A stretch of 42,022 nucleotides of DNA from Brachybacterium nesterenkovii (lineage in GTDB: Bacteria; Actinomycetota; Actinomycetes; Actinomycetales; Dermabacteraceae). The notes under the pieces are model-generated. The model saw only the letters and a list, made by a program, of their open reading frames with translations, was not told where the DNA came from and searched no databases. The DNA is taken from the NCBI RefSeq assembly GCF_900163655.1, contig NZ_FWFG01000007.1:1-42022 (forward strand), read 5' to 3'. Made by a program: the position numbers and the translations under genes. Shown piece after piece: positions 8,492-16,732 of the stretch; within the stretch, counting starts at the first letter, position 1; each line of letters opens with the position of its first letter.

Positions 8492-10186
8492 ATGGACATC
8501 CGCTTGGATGCCACCTGGATCGACTACGTGATCGTCGCCCTCTACTTCGCCTTCGTCCTCGGCGTCGGCTGGTTCGCGAAGCGGGGGGTGTCCAGCTCGA
8601 TCGAGTTCTTCCTCTCCGGGCGATCGCTGCCCGCGTGGGTCACAGGCCTCGCATTCATCTCCGCGAACCTCGGCGCCGTCGAGATCATGGGCATGTCCGC
8701 CACCGGCGCGCAGTACGGCTTCCCGACCATGCACTACTTCTGGATCGGCGCCGTGCCCGCGATGCTGTTCCTGGGCGTGGTGATGATGCCCTTCTACTAC
8801 GGCTCGAAGGTGCGCTCCGTCCCGGAGTTCATGCGGATGCGCTTCGGCCCGGCCGCGCACCTGGTCAACTCGATCAGCTTCGCCGTGGCCCAGCTGCTCA
8901 TCGCGGGCGTGAACCTGTACCTGCTGGCCTCGATCGTCAACCGCCTGCTGGGCTGGCCGCAGTGGGTGGGCCTCGTGGTCGCCGCCGCGTTCGTGCTGTT
9001 CTACATCACCGTCGGCGGGCTCTCCGCCGCGATCTACAACGAGGTGCTGCAGTTCTTCGTGATCGTCGCGGCCCTGCTGCCGCTGACGCTGATCGGCCTG
9101 CACCGCGTGGGAGGCTGGAAGGGGCTGATCGAGAAGGTCAGCGGCGACGGCATGCTCGGCGCCGAGCAGCTGCACACCTGGCCCGGGCAGGCGCTGTCGG
9201 GCTTCGACTCCCCCGTGCTGTCGGTCATCGGGATCGTCTTCGGCCTGGGCTTCGTGCTGTCCTTCGGCTACTGGACCACCAACTTCGTGGAGGTCCAGCG
9301 CGCGCTGGCGTCGAAGTCGATCACGGCGGCGCGGATGACGCCGATCATCGGCGCCTTCCCCAAGATGCTCATCCCGTTCATCGTGATCCTGCCGGGCATG
9401 ATCGCCGCCGTGCTGGTCTCGGACCTCACCGAGTTCAAGCGCCTCACGGTCGCCGGCGACGCCGCGGGGGCCTCCGCCACCGGCGTCACCTACAACGACG
9501 CGATGCTCCTGCTGATGCGGGACGTGCTCCCCAACGGACTGCTGGGCGTCGCGATCGCGGGCCTGCTGGCCGCGTTCATGGCGGGCATGGCCGCGAACAT
9601 CTCCGCCTTCAACACGGTGGTCAGCTACGACCTGTACCAGCAGTACGTGAAGCCGGGCCAGGCCGATGAGCACTACCTGAAGGCGGGTCGCATCGCGACC
9701 GTCGCCGCCTGCGTGATCGCGATCTTCACCGCGCTGATCGCCGGCAACTTCTCCAACCTGATGGACTACCTGCAGACCCTGTTCGGCTTCTTCAACGCGC
9801 CTCTGTTCGCGACGTTCATCCTGGGCATGTTCTGGCGCCGCATGACCCCGGCGGCCGGCTGGACGGGCCTCGTGGCGGGAACGCTGTCGGCGGTCGTGCT
9901 GTGGAGCTCCTCGGAGTTCGGCGGGCTGTTCACCCTGCCCGGTCAGGGCCTCGCCTTCGTCTCGGCGGCCACCGCGTTCGTCGTCGACATCCTCGTGTCC
10001 GTGGTGGTCACCCGCTTCACGGCGCCCAAGCCCGCCCATGAGCTGCGCGGCCTCGTCTACTCCGAGACCCCCAGGGCCTCCCTCGTGGATCCCGATGAGG
10101 CCGAGCTGCCGTTCTACCGCCGCCCCGTGCCGATGGCCGCGATCGGCATGGTCCTCGTCATCGCCCTGAACGTGGTCTTCGCATGA
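8492..10186 (+). CDS. Sodium:solute symporter (SSS family)
   Basis: A 564-residue membrane protein of the SSS/SGLT-type sodium symporter family, expected to import an organic solute with Na+. The early segment has FFLSGRSLPAW, then YYGSKVRSVPEFMRMRFG, and the core signature YITVGGLSAAIYNEVLQFF, followed by several more hydrophobic helices. The ATG at 8492 has GGGAG a few bases upstream; the longer open frame to 8240 runs over the divergent promoter and lacks a ribosome site. Its TGA overlaps an ATG at 10183 (ATGA), and a small two-helix membrane protein follows at once. The substrate cannot be read from sequence. The divergent cstA suggests carbon-source uptake. Confidence 0.92.
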   Translation: MDIRLDATWIDYVIVALYFAFVLGVGWFAKRGVSSSIEFFLSGRSLPAWVTGLAFISANLGAVEIMGMSATGAQYGFPTMHYFWIGAVPAMLFLGVVMMPFYYGSKVRSVPEFMRMRFGPAAHLVNSISFAVAQLLIAGVNLYLLASIVNRLLGWPQWVGLVVAAAFVLFYITVGGLSAAIYNEVLQFFVIVAALLPLTLIGLHRVGGWKGLIEKVSGDGMLGAEQLHTWPGQALSGFDSPVLSVIGIVFGLGFVLSFGYWTTNFVEVQRALASKSITAARMTPIIGAFPKMLIPFIVILPGMIAAVLVSDLTEFKRLTVAGDAAGASATGVTYNDAMLLLMRDVLPNGLLGVAIAGLLAAFMAGMAANISAFNTVVSYDLYQQYVKPGQADEHYLKAGRIATVAACVIAIFTALIAGNFSNLMDYLQTLFGFFNAPLFATFILGMFWRRMTPAAGWTGLVAGTLSAVVLWSSSEFGGLFTLPGQGLAFVSAATAFVVDILVSVVVTRFTAPKPAHELRGLVYSETPRASLVDPDEAELPFYRRPVPMAAIGMVLVIALNVVFA

Positions 10187-10206
10187 CCGCCCGAGAAGGA
10201 GAAGGC

Positions 10207-10698
10207 ATGTCCCCCGCACCCGAGCACCGCCGCGGAACCCACCGGGCCGACACCGCCCCCGGCGACCGCGCCTCCGAGACGCACAGCCCCGATGCGCCTG
10301 TTCCCGGTGGCCGCGCCCCCGAGGACCGCACCGCCGAGGCGCCCGTGGTGGAGCCCCGGGCGACCGCGCCGTCCGAGCCCGCGTCGCTCGAGGGCGCGGG
10401 CGGCGACGGCGCGGGTGACGGCGCGCACGTCGAGACCGTTGGCGCCTTCGACATCCGCACGATGATCGGCGCCCTGATCGGCCTGTTCGGCGCGATCCTG
10501 ACGGTCCTGGGCCTGGTCGCGTTCACCGCGGCGGAGGCCGCCAAGACCGGCGGCGTCAACGCCAACCTGTGGAGCGGGCTGGTGATGCTCGCCGTCGCCG
10601 CCGCGTTCCTCCTCTGGGCGCGGCTCGAGCCGATCCGCATCGTGGTCCGCGACAACGAGCCCGGCGCCGAGGAGCCGCACGACATCCAGGCGCTCTGA
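10207..10698 (+). CDS. Small two-helix membrane protein downstream of symporter
   Basis: A 163-residue protein of unrecognised family. Residues 1 to about 75 are disordered and rich in Ala, Pro, Glu and Thr; two hydrophobic helices follow, IGALIGLFGAILTVLGLVAF and LVMLAVAAAFLLWARL, with a short acidic tail. I take the ATG at 10207 because AAGGAG (10196-10201) lies 5 nt before it; the ATG at 10183 overlapping the symporter stop is a possible alternative that would add eight residues. Position and topology suggest an accessory or small subunit for the symporter, but this is inference from context only. Confidence 0.75.
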   Translation: MSPAPEHRRGTHRADTAPGDRASETHSPDAPVPGGRAPEDRTAEAPVVEPRATAPSEPASLEGAGGDGAGDGAHVETVGAFDIRTMIGALIGLFGAILTVLGLVAFTAAEAAKTGGVNANLWSGLVMLAVAAAFLLWARLEPIRIVVRDNEPGAEEPHDIQAL

Positions 10699-10771
10699 TC
10701 CCCGGGGCCGGCTCCGACTGCTCCAGGCGCGACGTGCGCCTCGGGCACAGCGGTGCCGGTCCGGACAGCGC

Positions 10772-10804
10772 GACGGCCCGCAGCCTCTCCGGCCGCGGGC
10801 CGTC
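10772..10804. terminator. Hairpin terminator between converging genes
   Basis: A perfect 10-bp inverted repeat, GACGGCCCGC (10772-10781) and GCGGGCCGTC (10795-10804), with a 13-nt loop, lies between the symporter operon and the converging Nudix gene and probably ends transcription from both sides. Confidence 0.65.
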
Positions 10805-10866
10805 ATGCTCTCGGGGCCCGCCGGGGGCCGACGGGTCGGAGGACCGACGGGCCGGCGATGAGGGCG

Positions 10867-11520
10867 TCAGGCGCCGAGGGTGCCGATCCAGGTGGGCCGC
10901 ACGGACGGGTCGCCCATGAGCCACTGCGCGAGCTCGCGCGGGCGCACGTCGTGGCGGTCGAGCTCGGCGATCGGGAGCCAGGCGACGCCGATCTGCCGGC
11001 CGTCGGGCGCGGGACCGAGGCTCGGCTCCTCGCCGGGCTCGAGGCCGCACCAGCGCACGATGTTGAGCTGGTGGAACAGGCGGATCGGCGAGCCCGTGCG
11101 GGCGGCCTCGCGGAGCATCACCTCGTATGAGCAGGCCAGACCGAAGGGCCGCACGCGCGCGCCGGTCTCCTCGAGCACCTCTCGCACGAGGGCGTCGTCC
11201 TGGGTCTCGCCGTGCTCCTGGCCGCCGCCGGGGAGGTCGAACAGGTCGCCGTCCGGGCCCCGGTAGCGGTTCAGGAGGATCTCGCCGTCACGGACCACCG
11301 CGGCGCGCACGCCGATGCGGGGCCGCACCAGCAAGGGCGAGGAGTCGGAGCCGTCGACGACGGGCGGCGGGTCGGAGCCGTCGACGACGGGCAGCGCGCT
11401 CGCGGCCTCGGACGCCGATGCGCCCTGGCCGGGCGTCGATGCGTCCTGGTCAGGCGCGCCGGACCCCTGCGCCTCGGCCGCCTGCTCCTCTGCTGCCTGC
11501 GCCTCGGTCTCGGTGCTCAC
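10867..11520 (-). CDS. Nudix hydrolase
   Basis: A 217-residue protein whose second half is a Nudix domain, which cleaves nucleoside diphosphates linked to another moiety. The Nudix box is complete at about residues 98-122: GGGQEHGE, then REVLEETGA (Arg113, Glu117, Glu118), the metal-binding pattern GX5EX7REUXEEXGU. About 70 N-terminal residues are Ala/Glu/Gln/Asp-rich and include a duplicated DGSDPPPVVDGSDSSP-like segment. The GTG at 11520 is supported by a GTGA overlap with the preceding acidic-protein gene, so the two are translationally coupled. The substrate is unknown. Confidence 0.9.
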   Translation of the reverse strand: MSTETEAQAAEEQAAEAQGSGAPDQDASTPGQGASASEAASALPVVDGSDPPPVVDGSDSSPLLVRPRIGVRAAVVRDGEILLNRYRGPDGDLFDLPGGGQEHGETQDDALVREVLEETGARVRPFGLACSYEVMLREAARTGSPIRLFHQLNIVRWCGLEPGEEPSLGPAPDGRQIGVAWLPIAELDRHDVRPRELAQWLMGDPSVRPTWIGTLGA

Positions 11521-12011
11521 ACGGGCCCCGGCTCGTCGTCGCCGACGACCTGCTCGATGGCGCCGGGATCGAGGTGCTCGGCCGTGAGGCCGTCGACCTC
11601 GGCCAGCTCATCCGCGTCCGCGGCGACCATGCGGTCCTCGTCGCGGTTGCCCTGCTCGGCGGCGGTCGCGTCGTCCTGCCCTGCCTGGCCGGGGAGAGTC
11701 CCGACAGCGCCGACGGGGGCGTCCTGGGCGGAGGGCTCGCGATCGGCCTCGAGGAGGTCATCGGCGCCCTCGACGCCCGATCCGACGGGCGCCGCCGCCC
11801 CGGGCGCGGGCTCCAGCCCAGATTCGGGTTCAGCACCCTCCGGGTCTCCGGTCTCGGGGTCGTCCCCGGCGGACTCGGGGCTGGACTCCTCAGCGTGCGG
11901 GCGGTCCGTCGCGGTGTCCTCCGCCGTCGTCATCCCGCCGGTCTCGGGCAGGGTGTCACCGGCCTGGTCGAACCCGCCGCTGCCGTTGTCGTCGATGTCG
12001 TCGATGCTCAT
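11517..12011 (-). CDS. Acidic low-complexity protein upstream of Nudix
   Basis: A 164-residue, strongly acidic protein rich in Asp, Glu, Ala, Gly and Pro, with no membrane helix. The ATG at 12011 has a GAGGAGGAG ribosome site (12015-12023) at good spacing, and the stop overlaps the Nudix GTG, so I believe it is expressed. The start MSIDDIDDNG and the segment TLPETGGMTTAED faintly recall the DUF5709 group of actinobacterial proteins, but the match is too weak for a name. Function unknown. Confidence 0.6.
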   Translation of the reverse strand: MSIDDIDDNGSGGFDQAGDTLPETGGMTTAEDTATDRPHAEESSPESAGDDPETGDPEGAEPESGLEPAPGAAAPVGSGVEGADDLLEADREPSAQDAPVGAVGTLPGQAGQDDATAAEQGNRDEDRMVAADADELAEVDGLTAEHLDPGAIEQVVGDDEPGPV

Positions 12012-12123
12012 GAGCTCCTCCTCGATCCTCTGTCGGTCCAGGGCGGCCCCGGCTCGGGCGCCGCCCCCGTCGCGGCGCAGTCTACGGACCGGGCCTCCGC
12101 GGCGTCCGAGCGCACCCGCTCCT

Positions 12124-12129
12124 ACAGTG
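12124..12129 (+). promoter_or_regulatory. -10 box TACAGT of leaderless DMT gene
   Basis: TACAGT followed by 7 nt and then the GTG start codon. A transcript beginning 6-7 nt after the box would start at the GTG itself. Confidence 0.6.
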
Positions 12130-12136
12130 GTCCCTC

Positions 12137-13105
12137 GTGACCGATGAACCGCTGAGCCCCGCCGCGCCTCCGACGCCCCATGCCCCCGCCTGGGCACTGC
12201 CGGCCGCGCTGCTCGGCGGCATGATGGGCGCCGTGCAGTCGCGCATCAACGCGCGCCTGGCCGCGGAGGTCAACGACGGCTTCACCGCCGCCACCATCTC
12301 CTTCGGCACGGGCCTGCTGATCCTGCTCGTGGTCTTCGCGCTGTCGGCCCCGCTGCGGGCCCGGGCCGCCGCCTTCGGCCGCGACCTGCGCTCGGGCGCG
12401 TTCGCCTGGCCGCTCGCCCTCGGCGGGCTGGGCGGAGCCACCTTCGTGCTGGGCCAGACCCTGTCGGTCGGTCTGCTCGGGGTGGCGCTGTTCATCGTGT
12501 GCGTCGTCGCCGGGCAGACGGTCACCGGGCTGGTCGTGGACCGCATCGGCCTGGGACCCGGCGGCGTGCGCACCCTCACCCTCCCCCGCGCCGCGGGCGC
12601 CGCGCTCATGGTCGCCGCGGTCGCGTTCGCGATGTCCGGCGGCGTGACGACCGATGCGCCGTGGCCGCTGCTCGCGCTGCCGATAATCGCGGGCATCGCC
12701 ATGGGGCTGCAGCAGGCCGTGAACGGGCGGGTGTCCCAGTACAGCGGGCACTTCCTCATCGCGACGCTCGCGAACTTCGTGGTCGGCACGATCGGGCTGG
12801 GGATCATCACCCTGATCCACGCGCTCGCCACGGGCGACGGCCCCCGCGCGCTGCCGACGAACCCCGTGCTCTACCTCGGCGGGGCGATCGGCGTCGCGTT
12901 CATCGCGATGGCCGCGCACCTCGCCCAGCCCCTCGGGGTGCTCGTGCTGGCGATGGCGACGATCGCCGGGCAGATCATCGGGTCCGTGACCCTGGACGCG
13001 CTCGCGCCCGCCGCCGGGGCGCACCTGTCGACGACGACGCTGCTGGGCGCGGCGCTCACCCTCGTCGCGGCGGTCGTGACGGCGGGAGTCCCCCGGCGCC
13101 GCTGA
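12137..13105 (+). CDS. DMT-superfamily (YdcZ/DUF606-type) transporter
   Basis: A 322-residue membrane protein made of two five-helix halves, as in the YdcZ/DUF606 branch of the drug/metabolite transporter superfamily. Repeat hallmarks include GAVQSRINARLAAEV in the first half and MGLQQAVNGRVSQYSGHFL in the second, each followed by long hydrophobic helices. It starts at GTG 12137, which lies 7 nt after a TACAGT box (12124-12129); there is no ribosome site, so a leaderless mRNA is likely. It is divergent from the acidic protein/Nudix pair with only 125 bp between them. Substrate unknown. Confidence 0.88.
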   Translation: MTDEPLSPAAPPTPHAPAWALPAALLGGMMGAVQSRINARLAAEVNDGFTAATISFGTGLLILLVVFALSAPLRARAAAFGRDLRSGAFAWPLALGGLGGATFVLGQTLSVGLLGVALFIVCVVAGQTVTGLVVDRIGLGPGGVRTLTLPRAAGAALMVAAVAFAMSGGVTTDAPWPLLALPIIAGIAMGLQQAVNGRVSQYSGHFLIATLANFVVGTIGLGIITLIHALATGDGPRALPTNPVLYLGGAIGVAFIAMAAHLAQPLGVLVLAMATIAGQIIGSVTLDALAPAAGAHLSTTTLLGAALTLVAAVVTAGVPRRR

Positions 13106-13143
13106 GCACCGCCCCGCGCTGTCCCCTGACCTGCCCCGTCGTC

Positions 13144-13197
13144 GAGCGCCACGCTGGGACTCGTTTGCGGCCGATCCTGAGTCGCAGCGTGACACTC
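13144..13197. terminator. Imperfect long hairpin after DMT gene
   Basis: The arms CACGCTGGGACTC (13150-13162) and GAGTCGCAGCGTG (13179-13191) pair with one mismatch, and the pairing extends outward with two more mismatches. The loop is 16 nt. It lies 38 bp after the transporter stop and probably terminates its transcript. Confidence 0.5.
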
Positions 13198-13202
13198 GGC
13201 GC

Positions 13203-13262
13203 GAGCTCCCGCCCGAGCACCCACCTGAGTACCCACCTGAGCACTCGCCCGAGCACCCGCCC
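13203..13262. repeat. 12-bp tandem repeat, five degenerate copies
   Basis: Five consecutive 12-bp units of the type GAGCACCCRCCY (13203, 13215, 13227, 13239, 13251) lie between the DMT hairpin and the regulator promoter. They are not part of a supported gene. Confidence 0.75.
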
Positions 13263-13291
13263 GGGCAACCGGGCACCCGGTTCCTGCGGGC

Positions 13292-13297
13292 TACAGT
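13292..13297 (+). promoter_or_regulatory. -10 box TACAGT of SorC-type regulator
   Basis: TACAGT lies 22 nt before the ATG at 13320. The ribosome site AAGGAGG (13309-13315) lies between box and start, so this gene, unlike several others here, has a short leader. Confidence 0.5.
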
Positions 13298-13319
13298 GGC
13301 CGCGACCGAAGGAGGCCGC

Positions 13320-14276
13320 ATGCCCGCACCCCGCGAGACCGCGATCATCGTCCGGGCCGCACGCCTCCACTACGAGCAGGGGCTGTCGCAGTCGGAGATC
13401 GCCGCGGACCTCGGCCTGTCCCGCTCCAACGTCTCGCGCATCCTCGCCCAGGCCCGCGAGCGCGGGGTCGTCGAGATCACCATCCACGATCCCGACGCGC
13501 CCCCGACCCGGGACGCCGCGCTCGAGGCCGCGATCATCGCCCGCTTCTCCCTGACGGCGGCCGTGGTGGTCGACGGCGGCCGCGGGGACGCGCTGACGAC
13601 CGTCGCCCGCGCGGGGGCCGCTCTGGTGGCCGACCGCGCACCGGCCGTCCGCTCGATCGGCGTCTCCTGGGGGCAGACGGTCCAGCAGGTCGTGTCCGAG
13701 CTGCCCGCCCAGCGTCTGCGGCCCGCCCCGCGCGTGCTGCCGCTGGTCGGGGGCCTGTCGATGCTCGACCAGACCGACTCCGGGGACTCGGTGCAGCGGG
13801 TGCTCGCCGAGCGCCTGGGCGCCCGCGCCGAGCCGCTCTACGCGCCGGCCCTGCTCGAGTCCGCGGAGGCCGTGCGCACGCTCCTGCGCGAGACCAGCAT
13901 CTCGCGCGCGCTCGCGAGCGCGGCGGGCGTGGAGCTGGCCCTCGTCGGCATCGGCTCGACGGGGCTGCACTCCTCCCCGCACCTGCTCGAGGGGATGCGC
14001 CTGTCCGTGGAGGAGCGACGCCGCCTCGAGGCCCGGCATCCGGTGGGCGATGTGTGCGGGCGCTTCGTGGCCGCCGACGGCACCCCGCTGGGGCCGCCCA
14101 CCTCCGATCGGGTGCTCGCGGTGACGTTCCCGCAGCTCGCGCGCATCCCCGAGGTGCTGGCCGTCGCCGCCGGGGCGGAGAAGGCCCCGGGCGTGAGCGG
14201 CGTGCTCCGCTCGGGCGTCATCGACACGATGGTGCTCGACGCGGACCTCGCGCGGGCGGTGCTGACCGGGGACTGA
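13320..14276 (+). CDS. SorC/DeoR-type sugar-binding transcriptional regulator
   Basis: A 318-residue regulator with an N-terminal helix-turn-helix (GLSQSEIAADLGLSRSNVSR, about residues 22-41) and a C-terminal sugar-phosphate-binding domain of the SorC/CggR type, with landmarks IGVSWGQTVQQVV and LPLVGGLS. Such proteins repress or activate sugar-catabolism operons and respond to a phosphorylated sugar. The ATG at 13320 is chosen because AAGGAGG ends 4 nt before it; GTG 13296 overlaps the -10 box and is unlikely. No sugar operon lies next to it, so the target is unknown. Its stop is only 12 bp from that of the converging aminotransferase. Confidence 0.9.
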   Translation: MPAPRETAIIVRAARLHYEQGLSQSEIAADLGLSRSNVSRILAQARERGVVEITIHDPDAPPTRDAALEAAIIARFSLTAAVVVDGGRGDALTTVARAGAALVADRAPAVRSIGVSWGQTVQQVVSELPAQRLRPAPRVLPLVGGLSMLDQTDSGDSVQRVLAERLGARAEPLYAPALLESAEAVRTLLRETSISRALASAAGVELALVGIGSTGLHSSPHLLEGMRLSVEERRRLEARHPVGDVCGRFVAADGTPLGPPTSDRVLAVTFPQLARIPEVLAVAAGAEKAPGVSGVLRSGVIDTMVLDADLARAVLTGD

Positions 14277-14288
14277 GCGCGGCGCGCC

Positions 14289-15308
14289 TCAGGCCTGCGC
14301 GCGCCCCGCGATGAGATCGCAGAAGCGCCGGCTGAGCTCCATGTCGACCGGGAGCGCGATCCCGTCCAGATGCGTGATCGGTGCGGCCAGGCGCCCGCTG
14401 GAGAGCAGCCACGCGCCGTCGGACGCCGCGACCTCGGCAGGCGTCAGCAGCTCCTCGGTGCAGTCGAGCCCCCCGGCCCGCAGCCCGGCGACGACCGAGC
14501 CCAGGCTCGTCCCGGGCAGCACGCCCGCGCTCGCCGGGGTGGTGGTGAACGTGTCCCCGCGGCGCACCAGCAGCGTCGACGTCGGCCCCTCGAGGGCGTA
14601 GCCGTCGGAGGAGACGAACAGGGCGTCCTGCGCGTCGCGGCGCTCTGCCTCGCGGATCATCGCCATGTTGATCGCGTAGCTCATGGTCTTGGCGCCGGCC
14701 AGCAACCAGGGGCTCGTCTGCGGGGCGGTCGAGGGGATGCCGCGGTCGAGGGCGACGACGCGGATCCCGGCCCGCTCGCCCGAGTAGTCGGGCGCGGCCT
14801 TGGCGTGGATCCAGGCGGTGAGGCGCGCGGTGCCGGGGGCGCCGCCCTCGGGGCCGGAGGACACGAAGATCCGCACGAGCAGCTCGGGGACATCCGCGTG
14901 CTCGTCGACGGCACGCCGCACCGCCTGCGCGAGGACGTCGAGGTCGAGCTCGGGCAGCTCCATCATCGTCGCGGAGCGCTGCAGGCGCTCGAGGTGGGGA
15001 GCCAGCGCCATGATGCGCCCGTCGAACACGCCGATGGTCTCGAAAGCGCCCTCGCCGCGCGTCACGCCCAGGTCCGTCACCCGCAGCTGCGGGGCGGTCC
15101 CGTCCGCCAGGACGATCGGCTCCTCGCCCGCTCCGAGCGCGGACGGGCCGATGATCCCGGGGACGAGCAGGAGGACGGGGGCCGCAGAGGCGACAGGGGC
15201 GTCCGACGAGGTGGTCGTGCCCGGCGCGGGAGCTGCGGACGGGACGGCGGCTTCGGGAGCAGCGGGAGCCGCAGCAGCGTGATCGGAGGGCGAGGAAGCG
15301 GTGGTCAT
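14289..15308 (-). CDS. Class IV PLP-dependent aminotransferase / aminodeoxychorismate lyase-like
   Basis: A 339-residue fold-type IV PLP enzyme, related to 4-amino-4-deoxychorismate lyase (PabC, folate pathway) and branched-chain or D-amino-acid aminotransferases. Visible landmarks are RGEGAFETIGVFDGRI near residue 90, the PLP-lysine region LLAGAKTMSYAINMAM and the cofactor-binding GVLPGTSLGSVV. About 50 Ala/Pro/Ser-rich residues precede the domain. The start ATG at 15308 has no clear ribosome site; GACAAT lies 6 nt upstream and could be a degenerate leaderless -10. It follows the SUKH-like gene by 29 bp, probably one transcript. A lyase is the more likely role, but a transaminase cannot be excluded. 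Confidence 0.87.
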   Translation of the reverse strand: MTTASSPSDHAAAAPAAPEAAVPSAAPAPGTTTSSDAPVASAAPVLLLVPGIIGPSALGAGEEPIVLADGTAPQLRVTDLGVTRGEGAFETIGVFDGRIMALAPHLERLQRSATMMELPELDLDVLAQAVRRAVDEHADVPELLVRIFVSSGPEGGAPGTARLTAWIHAKAAPDYSGERAGIRVVALDRGIPSTAPQTSPWLLAGAKTMSYAINMAMIREAERRDAQDALFVSSDGYALEGPTSTLLVRRGDTFTTTPASAGVLPGTSLGSVVAGLRAGGLDCTEELLTPAEVAASDGAWLLSSGRLAAPITHLDGIALPVDMELSRRFCDLIAGRAQA

Positions 15309-15337
15309 CGCGCCATTGTCCACCCCGTCGGCCCCGG

Positions 15338-16234
15338 TCACTCCTCCCCCGCCTCCTCGTCGACGATCGACACCACGAGGCCGCCGTGGCTGAAGGCGAT
15401 GCGGCACTCGAGCGGATCGCCCGGCAGATCGGCGTCCATCACGTGCACGCTCGCGTCGCCGTCGACGTCGCGCAGATCCGCGACCGCGACCGTCCCCTCG
15501 GGCAGGTCGTCGGCCTCGAAGCCAGAGTCCGCGACGCTCTCGAACGGCACCGCGGCGCGCTCCTCCTCGGGCAGCAGCCCCAGGATCGAGGAGAGCATAT
15601 GGGCCTTCATGAGCTCGACGGCCGACTCGGCGCGCGTGGGCGCACCATCCGGCGCGGCGCTCCGATCCGACGCGGCGGTATTCCCGGCTCCGGCACCGTT
15701 CCCGGCCTCTCCGCTGTCGCCCGCTCCGGCGCTCGCCCGCTCCGCCTCGGCGTCCAGACCCTCCAGGGTCTCGGTGAGGGCGTGCAGGTAGCGCTCGAGG
15801 AAATGGCCCAGCGAGCGCGCCGCGAGGGTGAGCGAGAGGTCCTCGCCGATCCCGTACACGGCGCCGGGGGCGCCGTCCTCGTCGATCGTGAGGATCACCG
15901 CGACGTCGTCGCCCTCGATGAGCGGGTAGAAGGTGGTCGGATCGCCCAGCAGCGTGTACGGCCCGAGGTCCGTGCGGTCGTCGGTCAGCAGGTTCAGGCG
16001 CACGCGGCCGCGGACCTCGATGCCGCCGAACTCCTCGACGATCTGCTCGAGCGCGGGCGGCGGGTCCGCGAACTCGTCGGCGTTCCCGTCCTCGTCGACG
16101 AGGGGCGGCAGGAGCGTGACATCCTCAGGATGGCGCAGGGCCAGCGAGGAGAACGCCTCGAGCACGCCGCGCAGCGGCTCGACCGGGAGGACGGGGGCCG
16201 CATCGGGCCAGGGGAGGCGGGAGCGCGTGGACAT
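15338..16234 (-). CDS. SUKH (SMI1/KNR4)-like protein
   Basis: A 298-residue soluble acidic protein. The N-terminal half has EEFGGIEVRGRVRL, a mixed strand region ending in GAVYGIGEDLSLTLAARSLG and then a helix FLERYLHALTE, a layout I associate with SMI1/KNR4 (SUKH) proteins, many of which are immunity proteins to contact-dependent or secreted toxins. A 45-residue Ala/Gly/Ser/Glu linker follows, then a C-terminal domain of unknown type. ATG 16234 lies 6 nt after CACGAT, perhaps a weak leaderless promoter. The SUKH label is moderate inference; no toxin gene is adjacent, although a WXG-headed protein lies 3.4 kb away. Confidence 0.6.
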   Translation of the reverse strand: MSTRSRLPWPDAAPVLPVEPLRGVLEAFSSLALRHPEDVTLLPPLVDEDGNADEFADPPPALEQIVEEFGGIEVRGRVRLNLLTDDRTDLGPYTLLGDPTTFYPLIEGDDVAVILTIDEDGAPGAVYGIGEDLSLTLAARSLGHFLERYLHALTETLEGLDAEAERASAGAGDSGEAGNGAGAGNTAASDRSAAPDGAPTRAESAVELMKAHMLSSILGLLPEEERAAVPFESVADSGFEADDLPEGTVAVADLRDVDGDASVHVMDADLPGDPLECRIAFSHGGLVVSIVDEEAGEE

Positions 16235-16732
16235 GCGCTCATCGTGGCACACGCCGGAGCGGCGGACGCGGGTTCCCGAGAGACCGCGACGCAGGACCGG
16301 ATGATGGCGGCGCCCACTCTCCCGAGATCCGCGCCGCTCCGAGGACCCGCGCTGCCCCGGGGCTCGCGCCGCTCCGAGAACCGCGCCGCTCCGAGGCTCG
16401 CGCTGCCCCGGGGCGCGCACCGTCCTGAGACCCGCATAGTCCCGAGGCCCGTACCGTCCCCCAGGCTCGCACCGCCCCAGGCCCGCACCGTCCGAGGTCC
16501 GCACCGTCCCAGGTCCGCACCGTCCCTAGGCTCACGCTGCCCCGGGCCACGCCGAGTCCCGAGCAGACCGGGGCTGAGGCCTGTCTCCGGCCGCCGCGCG
16601 CGAGACGGGCTGCCCTGCAGGCCGCATCGCTACACTGCGGGCCCGCCGACCCGTCCTCGAGGCCGGCATGCATCTGAGCAGGCAACGAGCACAAGCACGC
16701 GAGCACACGCACCCGAGCATCGGAGGACCGCC
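16235..16732. repeat. Gene-free 500-bp region with degenerate 17-bp minisatellite
   Basis: Between two divergent genes I find no supportable CDS. From about 16322 to 16546 lie some 13 degenerate copies of a 17-bp unit close to CGAGGCYCGCACCGYCC. After it come a TACACT -10 box (16631-16636) for the ligase gene and its ribosome site GGAGG (16722-16726). A 17-bp period cannot keep a reading frame, so it is not decayed coding repeat. Confidence 0.7.

Noticed and set aside
16239-16712. Minus-strand open frame covering the 17-bp repeats
   Set aside because: The translation is an Arg/Ala/Gly/Ser repeat with shifting frame, has no ribosome site and overlaps the ligase promoter.
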